A stretch of 64,000 bases of DNA from Erythrobacter aurantius (lineage in GTDB: Bacteria; Pseudomonadota; Alphaproteobacteria; Sphingomonadales; Sphingomonadaceae). The translations under genes and the position numbers were made by a program. The stretch spans positions 1,450,001 through 1,514,000 of the forward strand of contig NZ_CP090949.1 in assembly GCF_023823125.1 (NCBI RefSeq). The letters are read 5' to 3'. The notes beneath the pieces are model-generated. The model made no database searches. It worked only from the letters and a program-made list of their open reading frames with translations, and was not told the DNA's origin. This document shows, in pieces, positions 20,369 to 27,738 of this stretch. Every line of letters starts with the position of its first letter. The first letter of the stretch is position 1.

Positions 20369-20500
20369 TGTCTTGCGATCATCCACGGGTTTCTTTGCAC
20401 AAGCTTTGAACAAGCCAGAACACTTCTCCCCAGCGCGAAAACGGGGACGGATTGCCAAGCGGCAGGGTTAACGGGCATTCCGCATCCTGATGCAAGACAC
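20368..20500. repeat. Imperfect inverted repeat between the SPOR gene and ybjN-like gene
   Basis: GTGTCTTGC at 20368-20376 is matched by GCAAGACAC at 20492-20500. The match extends inward over ATCA with one extra base on the left arm. The arms enclose about 115 bases that hold no gene and also contain a small TCCCC/GGGGA stem. It could be a long-range RNA hairpin or a decayed miniature element. No target-site duplication was seen. Confidence 0.35.
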
Positions 20501-20539
20501 CTCTCCCCCTATGTCCGCTCCGGACCTGAAAGCGTCAGC

Positions 20540-21046
20540 ATGATGCCGCGCGAAACCGAATATGCCGCCGAAGAGGACGCAGCTCCTGTCGAGATGCTGG
20601 CCGCGTTGTTCAAAGCGCGCGGCTGGGAGTGCGAGATCGTCTCCGACGAGGAAATGGTGGGCGAGGTGCAGGGCAGCTGGGCCAAATACCAGCTGCGGGC
20701 GATCTGGCGCAGCGAAGACAATGTCCTGCAATTTCTCTGCCTGCCCGACATCCGCGTGACGCAGGAAAAGAAGCAAAGTGCATTCGAGCTGTTGAGCCTC
20801 GTCAATGAACAGATGTGGCTCGGCCATTTCGACATCTGGTCGAACGGCGATGTGCTGCTGTATCGCCACGGCGTGCTGCTGGGCGATGAGGGCATGCTTT
20901 CGATCCAGCAGGCTCAGGCTCTGGTGGAGACCGCGATCGACGAATGCGACCGGTTCTATCCGGCGTTCCAGTTCGTGCTGTGGGGCGATAAGACCCCGCG
21001 CGCCGCGTTGGAGGCGGCGATGGTGGATGCATTGGGCGAAGCCTGA
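20540..21046 (+). CDS. YbjN domain protein
   Basis: A cytoplasmic acidic protein of 168 residues with no signal peptide or membrane helix. The pattern of an N-terminal ALFKARGWECEIVSDEEM, a central beta-strand block with QFLCLPDIRV, and the alpha-helical FELLSLVNEQMWLGHFDIW followed by LLYRHGVLL matches the YbjN family, whose fold resembles type III secretion chaperones. The biochemical role of alphaproteobacterial members is not established. It lies 21 bases before proC on the same strand and may share its transcript. Confidence 0.82.
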   Translation: MMPRETEYAAEEDAAPVEMLAALFKARGWECEIVSDEEMVGEVQGSWAKYQLRAIWRSEDNVLQFLCLPDIRVTQEKKQSAFELLSLVNEQMWLGHFDIWSNGDVLLYRHGVLLGDEGMLSIQQAQALVETAIDECDRFYPAFQFVLWGDKTPRAALEAAMVDALGEA

Positions 21047-21067
21047 TCGGTCTGGCGGGAGGATGCC

Positions 21068-21874
21068 ATGCACAGACAGCTTCTGATTATCGGATGCGGA
21101 AACATGGGCGGCGCGATGCTGGCAGGATGGCTTGCCGCCGGCATGGACCCTGCCCGTTTTGCCGTGCTCGATCCGGCGCTTGAGACAGCGCCCGAAGGCG
21201 TTGCGCTTTATCGCTCTGTTGCCGAGGCCGAAGCGGCTAGTGAGCATGATGCGGTGATGCTGGGGTTCAAACCGCAGCAACTCGGACAACTCGCCCCCGG
21301 AATACAGTCGGTTTGCGGCGATGGCATTGCGGTTACTTCCTTGCTCGCAGGGATCACGCTGGCGCAGTTGCGGGCTTCCTTTCCGAACGCCTCGGCCCAC
21401 GTCCGCGTAATGCCGAACCTTGCCGCACGCATAAAAAAATCGCCGGTGATCCTGATGGAAGCCGGCCTTGATGATGCCGGGCGGAGCGCCGCGTTCGCCC
21501 TGTTCGATGCGCTCGGCACGGCGGTATGGCTCGAAGATGAAAGCCGGTTCGATCTGGTTACTGCCCTCGCCGGGTCAGGGCCGGGTTTCGTCTATCGCTT
21601 TATCGATGCGCTCGCGCGCGCCGGGGCCGATCTGGGGCTGGACCGGGAGCAAGCCGATGCGCTGGCGCTGGCCATGGTCGAAGGGGCAGCATCGCTGGCA
21701 GCGGCATCCGATTTTTCGCCCGGCGAGCTGGCGGATCGGGTGGCAAGTCCGGGCGGAATGACCCGCGAAGGGTTGAATGTGCTGGATGAGGGCGGAGCGC
21801 TGGTGGAACTTCTCACCCGCACGCTTGCGGCGACAAGGGATCGCGGCGCGGAATTGTCCAAGGGCGATAGTTGA
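21068..21874 (+). CDS. proC: Pyrroline-5-carboxylate reductase ProC
   Basis: Last step of proline synthesis, reducing pyrroline-5-carboxylate with NAD(P)H. The 268-residue protein has the N-terminal Rossmann loop IIGCGNMGGAMLAGW, FKPQQL, the RVMPNLAARI motif, and the C-terminal helical signature ALAGSGPGFVYRFIDAL with DRVASPGGMTREGL. The length is normal. proB, an earlier enzyme of the same route, is at 27.7 kb, outside this operon. Confidence 0.96.
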   Translation: MHRQLLIIGCGNMGGAMLAGWLAAGMDPARFAVLDPALETAPEGVALYRSVAEAEAASEHDAVMLGFKPQQLGQLAPGIQSVCGDGIAVTSLLAGITLAQLRASFPNASAHVRVMPNLAARIKKSPVILMEAGLDDAGRSAAFALFDALGTAVWLEDESRFDLVTALAGSGPGFVYRFIDALARAGADLGLDREQADALALAMVEGAASLAAASDFSPGELADRVASPGGMTREGLNVLDEGGALVELLTRTLAATRDRGAELSKGDS

Positions 21875-21938
21875 ACGACTTGTTAAGCATGGGGCGTGAA
21901 AAAATGAACGACATTCGTCGATCCTCGCCCGGTTTCGC

Positions 21939-21967
21939 TTGAAAATGAGACGCAATGCACCGATATT
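21939..21967 (+). promoter_or_regulatory. Candidate sigma-70-type promoter for the Bax1-I gene
   Basis: TTGAAA is followed after exactly 17 bases by GATATT, four matches of six to TATAAT. Transcription would start near 21974, about 60 bases before the gene. The leader then contains a small stem CTCCA-TTAG-TGGAG at 22008-22021 just before the Shine-Dalgarno sequence GAAAGGGA. The assignment is by pattern only. Confidence 0.4.
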
Positions 21968-22034
21968 GCGTAGCATAAGACGCGTATGGTCGCGTCATTA
22001 TTGGAGACTCCATTAGTGGAGAAAGGGATCCAGA

Positions 22035-22778
22035 ATGTCTGATTGGAATGACACTCAGCGTAGCGGACAGGCTTTCGGCTCCGTACCCCGGGCCGGCGGT
22101 GATGTTGCAGGGCGCGCCACCTATGACGAGGGCCTGCGTTCGTACATGCTCTTGATCTACAATTACATGGCATCGGGCGTGCTGCTGACCGGCATCGTGG
22201 CCCTTTCCGCGGCAATGACAGGCATCGCCTATGCGCTGGCAAGCGGCCCGCTCATGTGGATCGTCGCACTCGCACCGCTGGGCTTCATCCTCGCGATGAA
22301 TTTCGGCCTGCACAAGATGAGCCAGGGCACGCTTCAGGTGCTGTTCTGGTCGTTCGCGGTCGTCATGGGCCTCTCGCTTTCGACGATTTTCCTCGTGTTC
22401 ACCGGTGAATCGATCGCGGTGACGTTCTTTGCGACGGCGGGAGCTTTCGCCGGACTCTCGCTCTACGGTTACACCACCAAGAAGGACTTGTCGGGCTTCG
22501 GCACGTTCCTGATCATGGGTGTGATCGGCCTGCTTATCGCCAGCGTGGTCAACATCTTCCTGCAGTCGGAAGCCATGGCCTTCGTGATCAGCGCAATCGG
22601 CGTGCTCGTTTTCGCAGGCCTTACCGCCTACGACACGCAGCGCCTGAAGAACGATTACCAGTATCTGCGCGGGACCGAATTCATGGGCAAGGCCGTGATC
22701 ATGGGCGCTACCAGCCTGTATCTCGACTTCGTCAACATGTTCATGTTCCTGCTGAACTTCCTGGGTAGCCGCGAATAA
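22035..22778 (+). CDS. Bax inhibitor-1 / YccA family membrane protein
   Basis: Integral inner-membrane protein of 247 residues with seven predicted helices after a polar N-terminus of about 35 residues. Members of this family (UPF0005; YccA, YetJ) interact with FtsH or act as pH-sensitive calcium leak channels; which applies here is unknown. The segments FGLHKMSQGTLQVLFW, YGYTTKKDLSGFGTFLIMG and LTAYDTQRLKNDY are typical of the family. The ribosome site GAAAGGGA is well placed. It is followed by two hairpins that should end the transcript. Confidence 0.9.
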   Translation: MSDWNDTQRSGQAFGSVPRAGGDVAGRATYDEGLRSYMLLIYNYMASGVLLTGIVALSAAMTGIAYALASGPLMWIVALAPLGFILAMNFGLHKMSQGTLQVLFWSFAVVMGLSLSTIFLVFTGESIAVTFFATAGAFAGLSLYGYTTKKDLSGFGTFLIMGVIGLLIASVVNIFLQSEAMAFVISAIGVLVFAGLTAYDTQRLKNDYQYLRGTEFMGKAVIMGATSLYLDFVNMFMFLLNFLGSRE

Positions 22779-22786
22779 TCGGCGCT

Positions 22787-22807
22787 GACGCCTCGCCACG
22801 GGGCGTC
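22787..22807 (+). terminator. Hairpin directly after the Bax1-I gene
   Basis: GACGCCTCG and CGGGGCGTC pair over nine positions with one G-T wobble around a CCA loop, six bases after the stop codon region. There is no T-run after it, so alone it would be a weak intrinsic terminator. It may act with the stronger hairpin that follows. Confidence 0.45.
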
Positions 22808-22829
22808 AAACCAGACTGTTGAAATCGCA

Positions 22830-22870
22830 ATGCCCGGAACCTTCTTCGAGGTTTCGGGCATTTGCTTTGT
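22830..22870 (+). terminator. Rho-independent terminator after the Bax1-I gene
   Basis: A 12-pair stem (ATGCCCGGAACC with GGTTTCGGGCAT, one wobble) closes an 8-base loop and is followed by TTGCTTTG. It separates the Bax1-I gene from the lipoprotein gene. Confidence 0.8.
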
Positions 22871-22987
22871 CATCTGCCGCGCCTAACAAGGCTTTTGACA
22901 AGTGTCCGAAATGTTCTTCAGTGAAGAGCAAGGCTGGAACGCGCATGGGTGCATTTGCCGCGTATGCCGGTCCGGGGGGACACAAGG

Positions 22988-23935
22988 ATGAGAGACAGCT
23001 TGCCAATGAGCACACAGCCAAAGTCCGTAGGCTTCACAGCGCCGATCAGGATCACCACCATCGCCGTTACCGTCGCATTGCTGGGCGCCTGTGCGACTCC
23101 CGCGCCGCCTCCGCCGCCGCCCCCTCCGCCGCCGCCTCCACCCCCGGCAGTTGAGACGACACCGTATCGCCCGCTTCCTCCGGGCGGGGCCGCTTACGTC
23201 ATGGAAATCCCGCGCCGAAATGCGATGGGGCAGCGCCAGACAATCAATCTCGGCATCACCGATGATGAACGCGTCTGGCACTTCCGCTCCGCCTGGAACG
23301 TCGCCGCGCTCAACTGCACCGCGGCGCAGTACGATCCGATCCTGACTGCATACAGCGACTACATCAGCAAGCATCAGCGCACTCTGGGTCAGGTGAACGA
23401 GCGCATCGACCGGGCCTATCGCCAGCAATTGGGCGCTCGGCGGGCAGGTATGCTTGCGCGCGAAGAGCGCATGACTGCGGTCTACAACTTCTTCGCCCTG
23501 CCGCCGGCCCGCGCGCGCTTCTGCCGCGCCGCGCTCGACATTTCGAACCGCTACCTGCTCGCGCCGGTCGATCCTGTCGGTTTCGCGAACGAGAATTTCG
23601 CGCTGGTCGAAGAGCCGTTCGAGCTGTTCTTCCAGGAATATGAGCAATACCAGCGCGCCTCCGCCGCCTGGGACGCGAAGTGGGGGGCGATGTTCGGCCC
23701 GTCGCAACCGGGCTGGGTCGCGGTGCAGGAAGCGCGGGCAAAGGGCATACCCGTACCCACCGCAGGCACAAGCGACCCTTCGGCGACGCTGGCCAATCCG
23801 GCTGCTACCGCCGGCATGGTAACCGATCCCGAAACAGGGGTGGCCGTGCCGGTCGTGCCGGTTCAGGAGAATTTCGTGTCGCAGCCGGTGGTGGAACCGG
23901 TTGCCAGCGGGCAGGACGGCTCCACTCCAAGGTAG
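22988..23935 (+). CDS. Polyproline lipoprotein of unknown function
   Basis: A 315-residue product with a signal peptide ending in a lipobox LLGAC (lipidated C35), so probably attached to the outer or inner membrane from the periplasm. Directly after the lipobox comes a run of 14 prolines, then a mostly helical domain (about residues 70-235) rich in Arg, Tyr and Glu with two further cysteines, and a Pro/Val-rich tail. The start was chosen because GGGGGGA lies 6 bases before it; an alternative ATG is six codons later. No known domain was recognised. Confidence 0.75.
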   Translation: MRDSLPMSTQPKSVGFTAPIRITTIAVTVALLGACATPAPPPPPPPPPPPPPPAVETTPYRPLPPGGAAYVMEIPRRNAMGQRQTINLGITDDERVWHFRSAWNVAALNCTAAQYDPILTAYSDYISKHQRTLGQVNERIDRAYRQQLGARRAGMLAREERMTAVYNFFALPPARARFCRAALDISNRYLLAPVDPVGFANENFALVEEPFELFFQEYEQYQRASAAWDAKWGAMFGPSQPGWVAVQEARAKGIPVPTAGTSDPSATLANPAATAGMVTDPETGVAVPVVPVQENFVSQPVVEPVASGQDGSTPR

Positions 23936-23992
23936 CGGCACCCGATTGCCAGCCGCATCGGCGCACGCTATTTGCGCCGAACCATGATTTGT

Positions 23993-24068
<76 letters not shown>

Positions 24069-24091
24069 GTTTTCTAGCTTCGCCAGAAAAC
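24069..24091 (+). terminator. Hairpin at the 3' end of tRNA-Ala
   Basis: GTTTTCT and AGAAAAC pair perfectly around a nine-base loop, starting on the base after the tRNA CCA. The T-rich TTGTTTT lies a little downstream. It is likely involved in ending or processing the tRNA transcript. Confidence 0.4.
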
Positions 24092-24269
24092 CGGATTCCT
24101 TGTTTTCGCCCTCAAGCGCCGGGCGCAGCGCGTCCGCGCAGCTTGGCTTTCCTCGCATAGGCTCGGGCGCGCGTTCGCGCTTGCGGCCCTTCGGGCCGAT
24201 ATAGTTTCCTCTTTTCGCCCGGGTCTTTACATCGCTTGCCGTCAGCTTGGCTGGACGCTATCTCCCTCA
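24092..24269 (+). other. Non-coding stretch between tRNA-Ala and the cobalamin riboswitch
   Basis: No supported gene. It contains a GC-rich stem CGGCCC-TTC-GGGCCG at about 24184-24198, inside a 19-base sequence (24180-24198) that occurs again at 26601-26619 after btuB. The btuB transcript presumably starts here, but no clear promoter was found. Confidence 0.5.
24180..24198. repeat. 19-base palindrome-containing repeat, copy 1
   Basis: Identical to the sequence at 26601-26619. The core folds as a six-pair stem with a TTC loop. The two copies flank the riboswitch and btuB, 2.4 kb apart. Confidence 0.55.
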
Positions 24270-24445
24270 CCACACTTCGGTAACGGGAATGCGGTTCAAA
24301 TCCGCAGCTGTCCCTGCAACTGTAAGCGGTGAGTATCGGGTTTGCGTGCCTTTTTGACGGGAGGGGCGCAGCCACTGGGGCCGAAAAGTCCTGGGAAGGT
24401 GAAAACCCGAATACGGCGATCCGCAAGCCAGGAGACCGACCGGAG
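24270..24445 (+). promoter_or_regulatory. Cobalamin (B12) riboswitch
   Basis: Shows the conserved parts of the class in order: CGGTAACGGGAA, the B12-box-like core AATCCGCAGCTGTCCCTGCA followed by ACTGTAAGCGG, GCCACTG, the GGGAAGG joint, and CCGCAAGCCAGGAGACC at the 3' side. It lies about 130 bases before btuB. The family represses translation or transcription of uptake genes when adenosylcobalamin binds. Ends are approximate. Confidence 0.95.
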
Positions 24446-24573
24446 CGTGTCGCTTGTTGCCTCGCTCAGGGATTGGTGCGGCGCGAAGTTCTTTCGTTTC
24501 GAGCGACGACTTGGAAATCGCCGTGGGGATGACCCCTGCGGCGAATGTTGTTGCTCAATCGGAAGGGATGCCG

Positions 24574-26523
24574 ATGAAGTCGAAAATACTGTGCGGAGCC
24601 GCGCTGCTGGCTCTGGGATGGAACGCACCTGCCTTGGCGCAGGAGCGGGCCGCGGGTGTTTGCTATGTCACTGGTGATGGCGAACCCTATGAGGAAATGC
24701 TGCTGTGCTATCCGGGTGACGTGATCATTGTGCCGGGTAGCCGGGCCGGCGATGTAAGCCTTGGCAATTTCACTGGCTCTGCCACCATTGTTTCTCCCGA
24801 ACAGATCGAACAGCGCCAGATACGCGACATCGCCGATGTGCTGCGCGATGTGCCGGGGGTGGCTGTCTCCAGCGTAGCCGGGCAGACGCAGCTGCGCCTG
24901 CGCGGGTCGGAGGCGAACCATGTCCTTGTGCTGGTCGACGGAATCGAAGTGTCCGATCCGTTCGCGGGCGAATTCGATATTGGCGCGCTTCAGGCTGAAA
25001 TCGGATCACGGGTCGAAGTGCTGCGCGGGCCGCAATCCGCGCTCTACGGCACGGATTCGATCGGCGGCGTCATCGCCTATGAAAGCGGCGCTTTCTCAGG
25101 CTTCGGCGGCAGGATCGAAGCGGGAACCAATGACACACTCAACGGCGCCATGCGCTGGGGCATGGACAAAGGAGGCGTACGCGCCTCGCTTTCGGGCACC
25201 ATCGTCAGCACCGATGGCGAACCGAATGCACGGGGCGGCTGGCGGGACATCGGGCGCGACAGCTACACGCTTGCAGGCAAGCTGGCAGCGGATGTCACAG
25301 ACACGCTCACCCTGCGCGCGGTTGCTAGGTACGTTCTCACCAAAGGGGAGTTCAACGATCAGGATTTTGATCCGACCAGCCCGACATTCGGCTTCGTAGT
25401 CGACAGTCCCGACACCAGGTTCGAGAACGAGGCGATCTATGCGCTTGTCGGGGCTCGGCTGAAGACGCTGGAAGGGCGCTGGACCCATGATCTGTCCGTC
25501 CAGATAGCAGACATCACTCGCGACACCTTCGGCCCTTTCGGCCCCAGCAATTCATCGGAGGGCGACAGGGTGAAAGCTTCCTATGTCAGCGCCTTCCGAC
25601 TGGCTGACGAGCACACGCTGACATTTGCGGCCGATTGGGAGCGCGAGCGGTTCCGCAACACCACGCCGGGCGGCTTCGCCTTCAACGGGCGTCGCCAGAT
25701 CGAGAACACCGGGCTGGTGGGCGAGTACCGCTATGACGGGGAGCGTTTCGATTTTTCGGCGGCCTTGCGCCACGATTTCAACGATCGTTTTGCTGACGAA
25801 ACCACGTTCCGCATCGGCGCAGGATACCGGGTGACGGATACCACCCGTGTCCGCGCCAGCGCGGGGTCGGGGATCAAGAACCCCGGCTTTTTCGAGCTGT
25901 TCGGCTTCGTCGATGGGCGCTTCATCGGCAATGCCGATTTGCAGCCGGAGAAATCGACCAGTTGGGAAATCGGCCTGGACCAGGACCTCGGCGATGCCGC
26001 GCGGCTTTCGGTGACCTATTTCAACGCCGAGCTTGAGGATGAGATCTTCACCACCTTCCCACCTCCGACATTCACTGCCACCCCGGCTAATGCCGCCACG
26101 AAGAGCAAGCAGCAGGGCGTCGAATTGGCATTGTCGGCCAGTCTCAGCCCGCAGTGGAGCGTGAATGCCGCCTACAGCTATGTCGATGCCGAGGAAAACG
26201 GCCTTGCCGAAGTGCGCCGCCCGGAAAGCATCGCCAGCGCCGCGCTGACATGGACGCATCCGCAGGACAAGGCATCGGCAACCCTCGTGGTGCGCCACAA
26301 TGGCGAAGCTGTCGATCTCGCCTTCACCGAACCCAGCTTCGTTCCGGTGCGGGCCGTGCTCGACGATTACACGCTGGTAAACCTCAATGCGCGGGTGAAG
26401 CTGGCAGAGGGGATCAACGGTTTCGGCCGGATCGAAAACCTGCTGGATGAACGCTACGAGCAAGTCTTCAGCTTCGTATCGCCGGGCCGCACGGCGGTGA
26501 TCGGGATCGAGGCACGTTTTTGA
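24574..26523 (+). CDS. btuB: TonB-dependent outer-membrane receptor, probably for vitamin B12 (BtuB-like)
   Basis: The 649-residue protein has a signal peptide cut near ALAQ/E (about residue 23), an N-terminal plug domain (SATIVSPEQIEQRQIRDIAD, LRDVPGVAVSSV, LRLRGSEANHVLVLVDGIEV, VEVLRGPQSALYGTDSIGGV) and a 22-strand barrel ending EARF with a terminal aromatic residue. The start was fixed by GGAAGGG 6 bases upstream; longer in-frame starts fall in the riboswitch tail. TonB receptors look alike, so the substrate call rests on the cobalamin riboswitch in front. No BtuFCD transporter genes are in the window. Confidence 0.88.
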   Translation: MKSKILCGAALLALGWNAPALAQERAAGVCYVTGDGEPYEEMLLCYPGDVIIVPGSRAGDVSLGNFTGSATIVSPEQIEQRQIRDIADVLRDVPGVAVSSVAGQTQLRLRGSEANHVLVLVDGIEVSDPFAGEFDIGALQAEIGSRVEVLRGPQSALYGTDSIGGVIAYESGAFSGFGGRIEAGTNDTLNGAMRWGMDKGGVRASLSGTIVSTDGEPNARGGWRDIGRDSYTLAGKLAADVTDTLTLRAVARYVLTKGEFNDQDFDPTSPTFGFVVDSPDTRFENEAIYALVGARLKTLEGRWTHDLSVQIADITRDTFGPFGPSNSSEGDRVKASYVSAFRLADEHTLTFAADWERERFRNTTPGGFAFNGRRQIENTGLVGEYRYDGERFDFSAALRHDFNDRFADETTFRIGAGYRVTDTTRVRASAGSGIKNPGFFELFGFVDGRFIGNADLQPEKSTSWEIGLDQDLGDAARLSVTYFNAELEDEIFTTFPPPTFTATPANAATKSKQQGVELALSASLSPQWSVNAAYSYVDAEENGLAEVRRPESIASAALTWTHPQDKASATLVVRHNGEAVDLAFTEPSFVPVRAVLDDYTLVNLNARVKLAEGINGFGRIENLLDERYEQVFSFVSPGRTAVIGIEARF

Positions 26524-26527
26524 GTTC

Positions 26528-26547
26528 CGCACCCCATCCGGGGTGCG
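26528..26547 (+). terminator. Hairpin after btuB
   Basis: CGCACCCC and GGGGTGCG pair perfectly around ATCC, five bases after the btuB stop. It is followed by AAATCC, not a T-run, so it may need Rho. A second stem GCGACC-TGAA-GGTCGC at 26562-26577 and the repeat at 26601-26619 follow. Confidence 0.5.
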
Positions 26548-26600
26548 AAATCCTCGCTCACGCGACCTGAAGGTCGCATCGCTGCGGGCGGCCAGTCGGC

Positions 26601-26619
26601 CTTGCGGCCCTTCGGGCCG
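26601..26619. repeat. 19-base palindrome-containing repeat, copy 2
   Basis: Identical to 24180-24198. It lies between the btuB terminator hairpins and the obgE start and can fold into the same six-pair GC stem. Confidence 0.55.
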
Positions 26620-26675
26620 GGTCACTGCCGCCCAAAGCCCTCGCAATTGCAGCAGGAAAGGCTTATGCGGCGCCC

Positions 26676-27734
26676 ATGCATTTCCTCGATCAGGCCAAAA
26701 TCTATCTCAAATCTGGCGCGGGGGGACCGGGAGCGGTCTCTTTCCGGCGCGAGAAGTATGTCGAGTACGGCGGCCCTGACGGCGGCAACGGGGGCCGTGG
26801 CGGCGATATCGTGTTCGAAGCTGTGGCCGGCCTCAACACTCTGATCGACTTCCGCTACACCCAGCATTTCAAGGCCGCGCGCGGTGGCCATGGCATGGGC
26901 AAGGACCGCACCGGCGCCAGTGCCAAGCCGCTGGTGATCAAAGTGCCCGTGGGTACGCAGATTCTTTCGGATGAGAAGGACGAGGTGCTCGCCGATTTCA
27001 CCGAAGTCGGCCAGCGGATCACTTTCCTCGAAGGCGGTTTGGGCGGGCGCGGAAACGCATCCTACAAGACCGCGACCAATCGCGCGCCGCGTCAGCATCA
27101 GCCGGGCCTGCCGGGTGAGGAAATGTGGGTCTGGTTGCGCCTGAAGCTGCTTGCCGATGTCGGCCTTGTCGGCCTGCCCAATGCGGGCAAATCGACCTTC
27201 ATCAACGCAGTATCCAATGCCCAGGCCAAGGTTGGCGATTATGCCTTCACAACGCTGATCCCCAAGCTGGGAGTGGTGCGCCACAAGGGCCGCGAATTCG
27301 TACTCGCCGACATTCCCGGCCTGATCGAAGGCGCAGCGGATGGTGCCGGGATCGGGGACCGGTTCCTTGGCCATATCGAACGCTGCCGGGTGCTGATCCA
27401 CCTGATCGACATCGCCGGGGAAGACCCGGTGGAGGCGATGCAGATCGTGCAGGGCGAACTCGAAGCCTATGGCGCGGGGCTTGAGGACAAGCCGCAACTG
27501 GTCGCTCTGAACAAGCTCGATCTTGCCGACAGCGAACTGGGCGCAGCCTTTGCCGACGAATTGATCGCGGCGGGGGCCGAGCAGGTCTTTACCGTGTCGG
27601 GCGCGAGCGGGGCTGGGATCGAACCGCTGCTGGACGCTGTGCTGTCCTATCTGCCCGATCGCACCGCGACCGAGACCAAGGCCGTCGAGGTCGAAGACGA
27701 AAACGATGACGACGGCGAATGGTCGCCGATCTGA
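26676..27734 (+). CDS. obgE: GTPase ObgE/CgtA
   Basis: Essential ribosome-associated GTPase linked to 50S assembly and growth-rate control. The 352 residues start with the glycine-rich Obg fold (FLDQAKIYLKSGAGGPG, GGPDGGNGGRGGDI), followed by the G domain with G1 GLPNAGKS (about 166-173), G3 DIPGLIEGA, G4 NKLD and G5 SGASGAG. The C-terminal tail is short and acidic (EVEDENDDDGEW). ATG was chosen because it begins the standard MHFLDQAK. proB follows after four bases, so both are likely on one transcript. Confidence 0.97.
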   Translation: MHFLDQAKIYLKSGAGGPGAVSFRREKYVEYGGPDGGNGGRGGDIVFEAVAGLNTLIDFRYTQHFKAARGGHGMGKDRTGASAKPLVIKVPVGTQILSDEKDEVLADFTEVGQRITFLEGGLGGRGNASYKTATNRAPRQHQPGLPGEEMWVWLRLKLLADVGLVGLPNAGKSTFINAVSNAQAKVGDYAFTTLIPKLGVVRHKGREFVLADIPGLIEGAADGAGIGDRFLGHIERCRVLIHLIDIAGEDPVEAMQIVQGELEAYGAGLEDKPQLVALNKLDLADSELGAAFADELIAAGAEQVFTVSGASGAGIEPLLDAVLSYLPDRTATETKAVEVEDENDDDGEWSPI

Positions 27735-27738
27735 TGCC

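Noticed and set aside
21900..21960. Small coding frame between proC and the Bax1-I gene
   Set aside because: No ribosome site and only short interrupted frames; the region is better explained as a promoter.
24454..24573. Longer btuB start adding 40 residues
   Set aside because: It lies in the riboswitch expression platform and would spoil the clear signal peptide. GGAAGGG fits the later ATG.
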